NCBI GenBank assembly: GCA_903922465.1
Contig: CAIXTV010000182.1
Location: 1 to 38,147 of the forward strand
DNA from: an uncultured bacterium
GTDB lineage: Bacteria; Bacteroidota; Bacteroidia; Bacteroidales; CAIXTV01
Length of the DNA stretch: 38,147 nt
Direction of reading: 5' to 3'
A program made the translations under genes and the position numbers. Below the pieces are notes generated by a model. That model made no database searches. It worked only from the letters and a program-made list of their open reading frames with translations, and was not told where the DNA came from. Shown here piece after piece: positions 9,044 to 17,439 of this stretch (position 1 is the first letter of the stretch; every line of letters begins with the position of its first letter).

Positions 9044-9270
9044 GTAGTTAACCGTGCGAAAACTCTAGTTAACCGTGCGAAAACTGTAGTTAACCGTGCG
9101 AAAACTGTAGTTAACCGCGCGAAAACTGTAGTTAACCGTGCGAAAACTGTAGTTAACCGTGCGAAAACTGTAGTTAACCGCGCGAAAACTGTAGTTAACC
9201 GTGCGAAAACTGTAGTTAACCGCGCGAAAACTGTAGTTAACCGCGCGAAAACTGTAGTTAACCGCGCGAA
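9044..9270. repeat. Tandem array, 21-bp unit, 11 copies (array 1)
   Basis: Units start every 21 bp from 9044 to 9254. The core is AGTTAACCGTGCGAAAACT, preceded by GT (CT once). Each unit contains the palindrome GTTAAC. Units differ mainly at one position (CCGTGCG or CCGCGCG), and these variants are mixed along the array. The last unit decays after GCGAA. The array lies in the 468-nt gap between the convergent ends of the helicase gene and an antitoxin-like gene. It holds open frames on both strands (144 and 69 residues) because 21 is a multiple of three and the unit has no stop. I do not regard these as genes. The rest of the gap shows nothing else firm. Confidence 0.95.
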
Positions 9271-9398
9271 TCACGTGGATAAACTGACGAAAAATGTGGA
9301 TGAAACATTTACAATGACACTGTCCCGTAAAGTGTGTAAACTAAAAAAGTTGATTGATTCAACATTTCAATCTGGTGTCAAAAATAATCATAAATTGG

Positions 9399-9644
9399 TT
9401 ATAAATAATTCCCCACTTTCTGATAGGTTGTGTCCATTTTCTTGAGTTCCTCAATATTTGAGGAAAATTTCAGTTTTCCTGATTTATTTTCTTCAACAGA
9501 TTGTTTGTGGTTATTTGCAATCTCATCTCTTCTGGCATCAGCTATATTATGCTCTAACAGAATTTTAATCTCTATTCTGTTTTCGAGGGGCAAACCATAA
9601 ATACTTTCAATAATATTATTGAATTTTAAAGTTTGAGTTTTCAT
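9399..9644 (-). CDS. Small antitoxin-like protein
   Basis: An 81-residue protein starting MKTQTLKFNNIIESI, with a helical, charged middle (PLENRIEIKILLEHNIADAR) and a C-terminal FSSNIEELKK segment. The form resembles the small putative addiction-module components widespread in Bacteroidota that sit in front of PIN or RelE toxins. Here no toxin follows on its downstream side; the PIN pair lies upstream, 69 nt away. A perfect TATGTTTG element 17 nt before the ATG suggests its own promoter. Possibilities are an orphan antitoxin or a third gene of the PIN unit. Function is inferred from shape and context only. Confidence 0.65.
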   Translation of the reverse strand: MKTQTLKFNNIIESIYGLPLENRIEIKILLEHNIADARRDEIANNHKQSVEENKSGKLKFSSNIEELKKMDTTYQKVGNYL

Positions 9645-9660
9645 TATATTACATTTGCTA

Positions 9661-9668
9661 CAAACATA
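9661..9668 (-). promoter_or_regulatory. TAnnTTTG -7 element for the small antitoxin-like gene
   Basis: On the minus strand this reads TATGTTTG, a perfect match, 16 nt before the ATG at 9644. No clear -33 TTG is visible. Confidence 0.45.
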
Positions 9669-9713
9669 GATATTTTATCATTATCTGAATAAAAACCACA
9701 TAAGGTAAATGTT

Positions 9714-10157
9714 TTACTTTTTCCCAAGTTGCTTTTCATATAATTCATCAGTGGAGATAAATTTATTCCAGCCTTTTTTCAATAATCCTTTTTGAAGTTC
9801 TTTATCTCCGCTCCAAAACTTTCCTTTGATGTGCTCTGTCAGTGCAATAAATTCAGTGTCGTCGATATCAATGTCAAAAGTCAAATTTTCAGCAAATTTA
9901 TACGATTCTTTTGAGACCAATTTAATATTGATAAATCTAATTTTATCTGTAATCAATTTTATAACTTTATACAAATCAAAGTCAGAATAGCCGGATAGTT
10001 GTTTGATTTTGTCTTTATGATTTTCTATCTCAAACAGCAGCTGTTCTGTTGAGTAAAAATTAATTTTATTTTTGGGTTGCAAAATAATACGGGCTATTTT
10101 GCTATTGGTGTTTAAAATGGCACTAAAGACTATATTGGTATCTAAAACAATACGCAT
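9714..10157 (-). CDS. PIN-domain toxin (putative ribonuclease)
   Basis: A 147-residue PIN-domain protein. The first acidic residue lies in MRIVLDTNIVFSAIL (Asp6), a second in LLFEIENHK, and the C-terminal acidic pair in DIDDTEFIALTEH and WSGDKELQKGL. This is the metal-binding pattern of PIN endoribonucleases, which usually cleave tRNA or mRNA in VapBC-like systems. The start is the ATG at 10157, not an upstream codon giving ten more residues, because this ATG overlaps the stop of the upstream antitoxin gene as TGATG. That overlap implies translational coupling. The toxin active site looks complete. Confidence 0.85.
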   Translation of the reverse strand: MRIVLDTNIVFSAILNTNSKIARIILQPKNKINFYSTEQLLFEIENHKDKIKQLSGYSDFDLYKVIKLITDKIRFINIKLVSKESYKFAENLTFDIDIDDTEFIALTEHIKGKFWSGDKELQKGLLKKGWNKFISTDELYEKQLGKK

Positions 10158-10357
10158 CAGATAAGTTGTTGCTTTGTTTTTTCCCAACGACCTTTTTTAA
10201 TTTCCTTTACAAGCATATCGACATCTTTCTGGCTTGCCTTTGATTTTTTTGTGATTTCCTTATATTCAAACAAGTTTGTCAAATCTTGCAAATCATCAAC
10301 ATTTAAATCGTAGGGCAACCGAAAGATAATTTCGCTTTTTGTTCTTTCAATTATCAT
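10157..10357 (-). CDS. Antitoxin partner of the PIN-domain toxin
   Basis: A 66-residue protein starting MIIERTKSEIIFRLP, followed by a helical DLQDLTNLFEYKEIT segment and a basic, Trp-containing tail (KKGRWEKTKQQ). Small proteins of this shape precede PIN toxins in many Bacteroidota. The N-terminal strand may form the DNA-binding or dimer part, and the tail would bind the toxin; this is inferred. It overlaps the toxin start by one base. A TAACTTTG element lies 17 nt upstream of the ATG. Autoregulation is typical of such pairs but cannot be seen here. Confidence 0.75.
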   Translation of the reverse strand: MIIERTKSEIIFRLPYDLNVDDLQDLTNLFEYKEITKKSKASQKDVDMLVKEIKKGRWEKTKQQLI

Positions 10358-10374
10358 AACCGTATTTTTTTTTG

Positions 10375-10382
10375 CAAAGTTA
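10375..10382 (-). promoter_or_regulatory. TAnnTTTG -7 element for the toxin-antitoxin pair
   Basis: The minus strand reads TAACTTTG, a perfect consensus match, 17 nt before the antitoxin ATG at 10357. The -33 element is not obvious. Confidence 0.45.
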
Positions 10383-10473
10383 ATGAAAATCTAAATTGTA
10401 ATGAAGGCTTAGCAGAAAAAATAAATTCTAAGAGCATTTGAATTAGCAAATGCAGTTTTTAAGAAAGGAAAGT

Positions 10474-10593
10474 CTATGTTATCCACTCAAAATCATCATA
10501 CTTATCTTCCATCTTCTCCCAAAAGCCATTGCTCCAATCCATAATCACTGCGGGGTTCCAATCTTTGGGTAAGTCTTTAAGGATGGCATGCAC
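10474..10593 (-). pseudogene. C-terminal fragment of a lost gene
   Basis: Too short for a normal gene call. Reading down from 10593 after a TAA, the frame gives a 39-residue piece including LPKDWNPAVIMDWSNGFWEK and ending DDFEWIT at a TAG (10474-10476). The composition, rich in Trp, Asp and Gly with no low complexity, looks like the end of a real globular protein. The only start is a GTG. No identifiable N-terminal part lies upstream, where the broken UDG-like gene ends only 24 nt away. I do not know the parent family. It could also be a tiny intact gene. Confidence 0.5.
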
Positions 10594-10616
10594 TTAATGT
10601 TGACATAGTTTATATT

Positions 10617-11333
10617 TTAATCCCAATTAAACTTTTCAAAAACTTTTCCTTCAATCAATAAACTGCAAAGGTTTTCAAATAAATCTTCTTTATTAAAAGC
10701 ATACGAAGGATGATAAAAGTTAATCACTAACCGGTTATTATGAGTCCAGGCTGAACTCTCCGAAGTAGTGTTCCAAGCATAATGTAATTGATTTTTATCT
10801 TCAATATTATCATACACAGCATTTCTAAAAGCATGAAATGTTCCTCCACAAATTATTACATTAGGAGAGATTAAGTCAATTTGTTCTTTTAAAAATGTCT
10901 TGTCCCTTTTAGCATAATTAACAATATCTCCATTATCACTTTTTGATTTACCTTCATTTGCTTTTTTAACATCCACAATTGCAATATCATCTATTTTATC
11001 AGGTAAAATTCCATTAATATCTTCAAATGAAATTTCTTAATTTCGATCAATATATAAATCTCTTATTATTTGTCTCCAGCGAGCAATATTCAAATTAAAA
11101 TCCTTACCCCTTCCTACATCAATACCACTTCTAAGATCATAATCCCGATCCCAATTTTCTTTCAATAAAAATAAAATCTTCGGTTTGGATTTGTTATAAT
11201 TATCAAAATTTGCAATTCCATCATGAGTAAAGCAGTTTTCACCTAATTCATATTCTGGTCTAGCTTTCTTCCACTCATCAAACAGATGGTTTATTTTTTC
11301 TTCATATTCTATTTTTTTCATATTAATTTTCAT
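10617..11333 (-). pseudogene. Uracil-DNA-glycosylase-like protein, interrupted by one in-frame stop
   Basis: Two open frames, 11333-11037 and 10976-10617, lie in the same reading frame and are separated by one TAA at 11037-11039. The 20 codons between that stop and the GTG at 10976 also read sensibly (EISFEDINGILPDKIDDIAI), so this is one gene of about 238 codons with one nonsense codon. The N-terminal half has PKILFLLKENWD. The C-terminal half has AIVDVKKAN, PNVIICGGTFHAF and INFYHPSYAF. This order matches the UDG-superfamily fold, where a hydrophobic strand with acidic loop comes first and an HPS-type motif last. The true enzymatic role is unknown. Alternatives to decay are a sequencing error or two separately made halves. 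Confidence 0.75.
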
Positions 11334-11367
11334 TAGTTGGTTATTACAAAAAGTAAAATATTTATCA

Positions 11368-12288
11368 TTACAAATATTTTTGAGCAGCTCCCAAATGCAT
11401 CTCCCTAATCTTATCCACTAAAACTTTTGGCTTCAAGACTTTCACCCTATCGCCATGAGATAGCAACTCCATTAGAAAATCGTAAGTGATAAAGAGTTTG
11501 AGTTGTATTTGCAATTCGTTTTCATTGTCGAGAATGATTTGTTGGGTTTCGTGGAGAGGTAGCGTTTTAATATATTTTCCTTGATTGACATCGAATGAAA
11601 GCAGAATATTTTCGGGCTTATCGGCATTGGGGCTGATGATTCCAAAACAATAACGAAAACTTTCTTCAATATCGAAATCGAAAGGGGCTAGAAATGTTTT
11701 CTTTGTTATTTCCATTTTCGTAAGACGATCGAGGGAGAAACTTTTAATTCCCTGGTCTTTTAAATCTTTTGCCATTACATACCATCGGTTTTTAAATTCC
11801 TTTAAGGCATAAGGTTCTGCAATGCGATGGCTTATTTCATCATCATCAAACTTTTGATAGGTAAAGCGTATTTGAAACTTATTTTGAATGGCATGTAGCA
11901 AACCATTAAAATTCTCAGTTCCTTGTGGCTTGCGTTTTTCGAAATGAATAAAAGGTGTTGAATCCTTAGTGCTGTTGAGCATATTAAACAAATCGAAAGC
12001 TTCCATCATGCGCTGAAAATTCATATTTTCCATTTCATTATTACTGATAAAATACCCTTTGTTGTTGGCACTATATTCAATGTCGATGCCAAAGAGATTC
12101 CTTATTTCACTGATATCTCTTTGAAATGTACGTTTCGAAAAGCCAACGCTTAAATTATCTTCTTTGTCTTTTAGATAATCTAACTGATAATCGAAACTGT
12201 TTTGGAGTTCATCAAAAGAAGAATAGGGCTTAACTTTAAGCTTTTTAATGATGATTAGGTAGCGGGATATGTAGCCTTTTTTGGACAT
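11368..12288 (-). CDS. WYL-domain transcriptional regulator
   Basis: A 306-residue regulator. The N-terminal 70 residues form a winged-helix-like HTH (GFSKRTFQRDISEIRNLFG), with a beta-hairpin turn before GYFIS. Residues about 130-205 form a WYL domain, including IRFTYQKFDD, the AEPYALKEFKNRWYVMAKD core and FSLDRLTKMEIT. The WCX-like C-terminus ends in a helical segment. WYL domains sense nucleic acid or nucleotide ligands, and such regulators often sit near defence or DNA-repair genes. Here the neighbours are the UDG-like pseudogene and a DEDDh exonuclease on the same strand. The local target is not known. Confidence 0.88.
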   Translation of the reverse strand: MSKKGYISRYLIIIKKLKVKPYSSFDELQNSFDYQLDYLKDKEDNLSVGFSKRTFQRDISEIRNLFGIDIEYSANNKGYFISNNEMENMNFQRMMEAFDLFNMLNSTKDSTPFIHFEKRKPQGTENFNGLLHAIQNKFQIRFTYQKFDDDEISHRIAEPYALKEFKNRWYVMAKDLKDQGIKSFSLDRLTKMEITKKTFLAPFDFDIEESFRYCFGIISPNADKPENILLSFDVNQGKYIKTLPLHETQQIILDNENELQIQLKLFITYDFLMELLSHGDRVKVLKPKVLVDKIREMHLGAAQKYL

Positions 12289-12340
12289 AAGATTGTTTTA
12301 TTATTGTATTTACTCTAAAGATTTTAATTTTGAATAATAT

Positions 12341-12396
12341 GCCACAGATTCACTGATTTGTGAATTACAAAATTAATTAATCTGTGAATCTGTGGC
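12341..12396. repeat. 13-bp inverted repeat between exonuclease and WYL gene
   Basis: GCCACAGATTCAC at 12341-12353 is perfectly inverted at 12384-12396 (GTGAATCTGTGGC). A partial internal copy, TTTGTGAATTAC, lies in the loop. The plus side runs into a T-rich stretch after 12396. It could act as a hairpin ending the exonuclease transcript or as a dispersed palindromic repeat; similar wording is common in Bacteroidota intergenic regions. Confidence 0.75.
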
Positions 12397-12434
12397 TTTT
12401 TCATTTCTTTTTTAAGTGAATCAAAAGTACAAAA

Positions 12435-12923
12435 CTATGCCGTTGCTTTTTGATGCATCATAAATAATTTTGCACATGCCAGTGCATCACTCAATGCATC
12501 GTGATGATTTAAAGGAATATCATATTCCTTGCATAAAGAGGGAAGATTGCTTTTGTAAATCTTATAGGTGCAATATCTGTTGTATTGAGGGATTTTGATA
12601 TCGTAATACTCAAGTGTTTTATCTAAACAATGAAAATCGAAACCAAAACCATTATGGGCTACTACATTCTGATCGGTAATATAAGGCTCGATATATTTCC
12701 ATGCTTGTTCGAAAGTAGGTGCTGTTAAAGTTTTAAAAGCATTGATGCCATGAATTTCGGTGAATTTTGGCCAATAAAAATTATTGGGAGGTTTAACCAA
12801 ACCATTTATTTGTCGGGTGATGATTCCGTTTTCAACCCTCACTAAACCTATTTGACAGATACTATGATGCTTTGGATGAGCTGTTTCGAAATCAATAGCT
12901 GTGTAATTTTGTAATGTATTCAT
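12435..12923 (-). CDS. DEDDh 3'-5' exonuclease (DnaQ-like)
   Basis: A 162-residue stand-alone exonuclease of the DnaQ/RNase T fold. Exo I is AIDFETAH with Asp11 and Glu13, Exo II is VVAHNGFGFDFHCL with Asp96, and Exo III is NHHDALSDALACAKL with His141 and Asp146, the DEDDh set. IHGI (57-60) and the closing HDAL motif are conserved in epsilon-like proofreading exonucleases. It removes nucleotides from 3' ends with two metal ions; the physiological substrate is not shown. The length is close to the minimal catalytic domain, and no BRCT or GIY-YIG domain is attached. A TACTTTTG element lies 23 nt upstream. Confidence 0.9.
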   Translation of the reverse strand: MNTLQNYTAIDFETAHPKHHSICQIGLVRVENGIITRQINGLVKPPNNFYWPKFTEIHGINAFKTLTAPTFEQAWKYIEPYITDQNVVAHNGFGFDFHCLDKTLEYYDIKIPQYNRYCTYKIYKSNLPSLCKEYDIPLNHHDALSDALACAKLFMMHQKATA

Positions 12924-12946
12924 GAAGTTTCATTTAATATTTGAAG

Positions 12947-12954
12947 CAAAAGTA
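12947..12954 (-). promoter_or_regulatory. TAnnTTTG -7 element for the exonuclease gene
   Basis: The minus strand reads TACTTTTG, a consensus match 23 nt before the ATG at 12923. The expected -33 TTG at normal spacing is not visible. Confidence 0.4.
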
Positions 12955-13116
12955 AACCCCACCAACGCCAAACTGTGTCGTCGTTAAAAATATTTTTAAA
13001 AAAAGTTTTTCTCTTAGTCTATAAAGATAGTTCTAAAAGCTAGGTTTCCCTTTATTTTGAAGGAGTGCGGCCATAGAAAATATATTTCTAGAGCCAAAAA
13101 TAATTTTAAAATTAAA

Positions 13117-13776
13117 TCATTCTAATATCATTTTCTCGCATCCTATGAAACTTCCGTTTCGAATAAGTTTGAGGAAATATATACCCGGAGAAATATTTTC
13201 GAAGGATATTTTTAGCTGTTTCAAATCGTGCTGACTGATTTTTTTTATTTCTCGTCCGAAGAGATCACAAATACTTATGTCGTATAGGGCCGAAAATTCA
13301 GCATCGTCAATAGTTATAAATGCAATGCCTGAACATGGATTTGGGAAAATGCTGATTTTTGTTTCCTCGCGGGTGTTTGACTTTATTGCACTTGTAGTTC
13401 CCACGCAAAAAGAAAGCGAATCCATATCATAGGTTATTGGCAAAGCCGTATCAGACATATAAAACAATAGCTGATAACAACCTTCAGTGAGGACTCCTGC
13501 AATGATTGTATCAACTGAAGAGCAAGTGACGGTTAACATACCCGGAGGATAATGGGTTTGGACGTAAATTTGAGGGGGGTTAATGGTAATGAAATGTTTT
13601 TCTAATCGACAAGGTGCCGAGGGTTGATAAGTATATGCCACAATTTTCACCGTGTCGGTGTTAAGTGGAGTGGAAGGAATGATTCTCAGGCTATCGATGT
13701 GTGCTTGAGGAAAGGCAGCATTTGTTTGAATAAACATCAACACAAATGCTAAAACTGAAAGTTTAAGTGTTTTCAT
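13117..13776 (-). CDS. Small T9SS-sorted secreted protein
   Basis: A 219-residue secreted protein of unknown function. I chose the ATG at 13776 because a clean signal peptide (MKTLKLSVLAFVLMFIQTNA) starts there; an upstream codon would add 14 charged, Cys-rich residues. The central part (about 30-125) is beta-rich with several cysteines. The last 80 residues form a T9SS type A sorting domain: KISIFPNPCSG, YDISICDLFGREI and ISPGIYFLKLIRNG. The protein is expected to pass the inner membrane by Sec, then be exported and anchored by T9SS. No catalytic motif is evident. Confidence 0.85.
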   Translation of the reverse strand: MKTLKLSVLAFVLMFIQTNAAFPQAHIDSLRIIPSTPLNTDTVKIVAYTYQPSAPCRLEKHFITINPPQIYVQTHYPPGMLTVTCSSVDTIIAGVLTEGCYQLLFYMSDTALPITYDMDSLSFCVGTTSAIKSNTREETKISIFPNPCSGIAFITIDDAEFSALYDISICDLFGREIKKISQHDLKQLKISFENISPGIYFLKLIRNGSFIGCEKMILE

Positions 13777-13814
13777 ATTCAAATTTTTTATGCACTTACA
13801 AAGAAACGTAGGCA

Positions 13815-13891
13815 TCATTGCGAGGATGGCGAAGCAATTTCAATAATCGTTCGTAAAAAAGATTGCTTCGTCATTCCTGAGCGCAACGACC
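13815..13891. repeat. Imperfect long inverted repeat (REP-like)
   Basis: The arms GCGAGGATGGCGAAGCAAT (13820-13838) and ATTGCTTCGTCATTCCTGAG (13862-13881) are inverted relatives, with a perfect GAAGCAAT/ATTGCTTC core. The outer parts also pair imperfectly (CATTGC against GCGCAACG). It lies in the 354-nt gap upstream of the small T9SS gene. The remaining part of that gap (13892-14130) is AT-rich, and I see no gene or clear site in it. Confidence 0.7.
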
Positions 13892-14130
13892 TTCCAAGCT
13901 CTTTTGGGTGCGTTAATATTAAATTTCACTACAAAATTAATCTTTTTTCGATTTACAAACAAAATATCTTGCCTCTTTCTTCAAATTAAAAAAATCAATT
14001 TTGTTTAGAAGAAATTTTTCGGCTGAGTTCTTTTCAGAATATCATTGACTGGAATTAATATTCGGCAGGGGATTCATCAAATCAATGGATTAAATTCTTT
14101 TTAAAGAATTTCAATTTTCGAGTATTGTCC

Positions 14131-14655
14131 TTACTTGGGACTATATTTTTTCATTTTCACATGCTTCCATCTCGATTTAAGTCCTTTCAAACTATCGAGT
14201 TCGAGACTTTCCATAATGAGCTCGATTTCGTTTATCAATAAAGGTTCTTTTTCGGCGAAAAGCAAGAGAATATTGAGCGAATAATAGCGCAATGCAATGG
14301 GTTCTTTGTTGGAAGCGAGCCAATCGAAACAATAATTTAGCAATAAAGCCTGGTGAGGAAGTTTTTCGAGAGGAACAGTATCAAAAATTATTTTCAGATA
14401 ATTGCGTCTGACTCCGCTTGTTTTTGTTTGGATAATTTGGGGAATAATGTCTTCAAGAAAAGGGAAAATTGCATCCGTTTCTGTTTCGCAATAAATTTGG
14501 ATGACTCGCGAAGCCCGCATATTATAAGGATAAGGCTTAGTGAAGCTCAAATCTATCATTTCGCTGAAAAGCGTTTTACTTTCCCTTATAAGACTCCCGG
14601 CAATTTCGGCCGTAATGCGGCCCGAATCGGACAAAATATCTTTATAGTCTTCCAT
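14131..14655 (-). CDS. Conserved helical protein, HEAT-repeat-like
   Basis: A 174-residue soluble protein made almost wholly of predicted amphipathic helices, such as SGRITAEIAGSLIRES, AIFPFLEDIIPQIIQT, and PIALRYYSLNILLLFAEK followed by LINEIELIMESL. The repeated pattern of paired helices resembles HEAT or Armadillo-like scaffolds. There is no signal peptide and no catalytic motif. The codon before the ATG at 14655 is a GTG; I prefer the ATG. It is divergent from the YyaL-like gene, with a 782-nt gap containing a tandem array between them. I do not recognise a named family. Confidence 0.7.
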   Translation of the reverse strand: MEDYKDILSDSGRITAEIAGSLIRESKTLFSEMIDLSFTKPYPYNMRASRVIQIYCETETDAIFPFLEDIIPQIIQTKTSGVRRNYLKIIFDTVPLEKLPHQALLLNYCFDWLASNKEPIALRYYSLNILLLFAEKEPLLINEIELIMESLELDSLKGLKSRWKHVKMKKYSPK

Positions 14656-14913
14656 CACTTTAGTTTATATTTTACGGCTTAACATCAAAAAATTAATGCG
14701 TAAAATTAATCCTAAACTTTTTATGTTCCACCATTTTTAAAAACTATTTTCCGAATTCGGGTGACAGGCTTTTAGTATGATTTTTAAAAAGAAAAAAATA
14801 ACACATTCTTTGATTTGCTTTCGGGCAACGACATTGTTCTCTCACGAATTGCATTAGCTTATCTTATGCTGACTGAAAAAAATAATGGAAGATTTAAATG
14901 TACTTTGATAATT

Positions 14914-15208
14914 CGATTTGTCAAAAGGAAGCCCGATTTGTCAAAAGGAAGCTCGATTTGTCAAAAGGAAGCTCGATTTGTCAAAAGGAAGCCCAATTTG
15001 TCAAAAGGAAGCTCGATTTGTCAAAAGGAAGCCCGATTTGTCAAAAGGAAGCTCGATTTGTCAAAAGGAAGCTCGATTTGTCAAAAGGAAGCTCGATTTG
15101 TCAAAAGGAAGCTCGATTTGTCAAAAGGAAGCCCGATTTGTCAAAAGGAAGCCCGATTTGTCAAAAGGAAGCCCGATTTGTCAAAAGGAAGCCCAATTTG
15201 TCAAAAGG
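14914..15208. repeat. Tandem array, 20-bp unit, 15 copies (array 2)
   Basis: TCAAAAGG recurs exactly every 20 bp from 14921 to 15201. The unit is CGATTTGTCAAAAGGAAGCY, with single C/T and G/A variants. It contains the dyad TTTG-T-CAAA. The last unit runs into AGGGGTTTC. Because 20 is not a multiple of three, all three forward frames carry the same shifted 20-residue peptide repeat without stops, giving three overlapping false open frames. The array fills the middle of the 782-nt divergent gap between the helical protein gene and the YyaL-like gene. Flanks at 14815-14913 and 15209-15306 are also open in one frame, but I see no family signature there. Confidence 0.95.
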
Positions 15209-15437
15209 GGTTTCAAATAATAATAAAGTTTAATTTGGTAGAAGAAAAACAATCAAGTTGGTCTCTTGGACTTAATTATGGGCAGATGTTTAATTATCCA
15301 ATCTAAAAAATAAATATTTGCCAAAGGAAGCATGCCTTCATCCTCAATTATATTATTTCAGCTTTTTCTCTCCACTTCAATCTTAATTTTCAAACAAAGC
15401 CAGTTTTCGACTGTTTATCATCCATAAACAATATTAT

Positions 15438-17429
15438 ATGGCCGCAAATCTTTTACATCTCGAAACGAGCCCCTATTTGCTTCAACATGCGAACAATCCT
15501 GTAAATTGGCAGGCCTGGTCGGAAGAAGCTTTTATTCAGGCAGGAAAAGAACAAAAACTCATCATATTAAGTATAGGTTATGCCGCCTGTCATTGGTGCC
15601 ACGTTATGGAACACGAATCGTTTTCCGATGCGGAAGTTGCCCAAATAATGAATCAAAATTACGTTTGTATTAAAGTAGATAGAGAAGAACATCCCGAAAT
15701 TGACCATATTTATATGGATGCAATTCAATTAATAAACGGACAAGGAGGTTGGCCGCTGAATTGTTTTTTGCTTCCCAACAAAATGCCTTTCTATGGAGGC
15801 ACCTATTTTGCTAAAGAAAATTGGAAGGATGTTTTGATGAAAATTCAGGAATTATATAAGTCGCAACCGCATGCTTTAATACGGAATGCCGATGAAATCA
15901 AGAAGGGAGTCGAACAACATCTGAATAATTTTCATGCCTCCCAATCGGAATTTTCGCATGAAATTAGCAAAAATGTTTGGGGGAAAATAAAACCTCAGCT
16001 CGATTTTGTTGAAGGAGGACTAAAACATGCGCCCAAATTTCCTATGCCAGTGGTTTTAAACATGCTGCTTCAATATGCCTACCATTTTAAAAGTCAGGAA
16101 ACAGATGATTTTATAAAACTCACTCTCGATAAAATGGCGATGGGCGGGATTTACGATCAAATTGAAGGAGGATTTTCACGCTATTCGACCGATGAATTTT
16201 GGAAAGTTCCCCATTTTGAAAAGATGTTGTACGATAATGCCCAACTTATTTCAGTTTACGCTCACGCCTATCAGAAATATAAAGATCCATTGTTTAAAAA
16301 GGTGGTGTATGAAACTATTGGCTTTGTAAAAAACGAACTTACATCAACAGAAGGGGGATTTTATGCTTCAATTGATGCCGACAGCGAAGGCGAAGAAGGG
16401 AAATATTATGTTTGGGAATATGATGAATTTAAAAATTCATTTGGCGAATCGGGGCAAATGATGGCTTCTTTCTATCATGTGATTCCTGAAGGAAATTGGG
16501 AAGGGAATAATATTTTATTTAGAAAAGAAGATGAAAAAAGCTTTGCTGAAAAAAATCATATTGAGCTGAATGTCTTTGAAGAATATCTGAAAGAATCTAA
16601 ACGATTGTTATCTGAAAAAAGAAAAAAACGCATCCCTCCTATCACCGATCAAAAAATCATAACTTCATGGAATGCATTGATGCTTAAAGCGCTTATAGAT
16701 GCATATCGAGTATTTAATGATGAAGATTTTCTGGAAATGGCCCTGAAAAACGCTGATTTTATCAAGACCCATCTTTATGATGAAAATGTTTTACAACATG
16801 TTTACCGAAAACCGGGCTCGAAACAAATTTCAGGATTTTTGGATGATTATGCTTTCACTGCTGATGCCTTTATATGTTTGTATGAAGCAAGCTTAGATGA
16901 AAAATATTTATTTTTTGCAAAGAAATTAAGCGAATATGTTTTACTGCACTTCAAAAACGAGAAGCTATCGATGTTTTCCTATACCGATAGTGAAACTGAA
17001 AAGTTATTTGCTCAGCCAATGGAAATATATGATAATGTGATGCCCTCTTCGAATTCGGTGATGGCAAATACGCTCTTTAAACTTGGCGTTTATTTTGAAA
17101 ACACAAACTATTATCAGTCTACGTCAAAAAATATGCTTTTGGAAGTGATAGATAAAGCGGAACAATTTCCACAGGCATTTGCTAATTGGTATTGCCAGCT
17201 TTTTCGTTTTTCGGAAGGCAGCAAGGAAATTAAAATTAAAGTAGCGAATCCTAAAACTGTTAGAGAAGAATTAGACTGCTATTATTTTCCCGATATGATA
17301 ATAATGGGAGAAATATCTTCGAATAAGAATCAACCACCTGAAGCTGAAGGCATATATTTGTGTAAAAAAAACACTTGCTTCCCTGCCACCACCAAAGTTG
17401 AGGAATTGATTGAAATGATAAAAACTTAG
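15438..17429 (+). CDS. Thioredoxin-domain protein of the YyaL/DUF255 family
   Basis: A 663-residue protein, the usual family length. The N-terminal thioredoxin-like domain (about 1-165) has CHWCHVM at 51-57, a CxxC motif, together with [24 protein letters not shown] and GQGGWPL. These are hallmarks of the YyaL/spermatogenesis-associated protein 20 group. The rest (about 190-640) is an alpha/alpha toroid-like domain with [32 protein letters not shown] and ITSWNALM, resembling N-acyl-glucosamine epimerase or cellobiose-epimerase folds. The physiological substrate is unknown. It has no signal peptide and is therefore likely cytosolic. It ends at a hairpin terminator shared with the convergent gene. 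Confidence 0.93.
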   Translation: MAANLLHLETSPYLLQHANNPVNWQAWSEEAFIQAGKEQKLIILSIGYAACHWCHVMEHESFSDAEVAQIMNQNYVCIKVDREEHPEIDHIYMDAIQLINGQGGWPLNCFLLPNKMPFYGGTYFAKENWKDVLMKIQELYKSQPHALIRNADEIKKGVEQHLNNFHASQSEFSHEISKNVWGKIKPQLDFVEGGLKHAPKFPMPVVLNMLLQYAYHFKSQETDDFIKLTLDKMAMGGIYDQIEGGFSRYSTDEFWKVPHFEKMLYDNAQLISVYAHAYQKYKDPLFKKVVYETIGFVKNELTSTEGGFYASIDADSEGEEGKYYVWEYDEFKNSFGESGQMMASFYHVIPEGNWEGNNILFRKEDEKSFAEKNHIELNVFEEYLKESKRLLSEKRKKRIPPITDQKIITSWNALMLKALIDAYRVFNDEDFLEMALKNADFIKTHLYDENVLQHVYRKPGSKQISGFLDDYAFTADAFICLYEASLDEKYLFFAKKLSEYVLLHFKNEKLSMFSYTDSETEKLFAQPMEIYDNVMPSSNSVMANTLFKLGVYFENTNYYQSTSKNMLLEVIDKAEQFPQAFANWYCQLFRFSEGSKEIKIKVANPKTVREELDCYYFPDMIIMGEISSNKNQPPEAEGIYLCKKNTCFPATTKVEELIEMIKT

Positions 17430-17439
17430 CCAAAACAAA

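Noticed and set aside
9044-9270. Possible CRISPR array at array 1
   Set aside because: Repeats are contiguous with no spacers, and no cas genes are in the window.
9312-9372. Sequence ACTGTCCCGTAAAGTGTGTAAA resembling an insertion-sequence end
   Set aside because: The wording is suggestive, but no partner end, target duplication or transposase frame is seen nearby.
9011-9445. A 144-residue open frame (and a 69-residue one on the minus strand) across array 1
   Set aside because: They are by-products of a stop-free 21-bp tandem repeat. The peptide is a plain VNRAKTV repeat with no other domain, and it runs on into antisense of a likely gene at 9399-9644.
14898-15233. Three overlapping open frames in array 2
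   Set aside because: The 20-bp unit has no stops in any forward frame, so long frames appear by chance. The same peptide appears in every frame.
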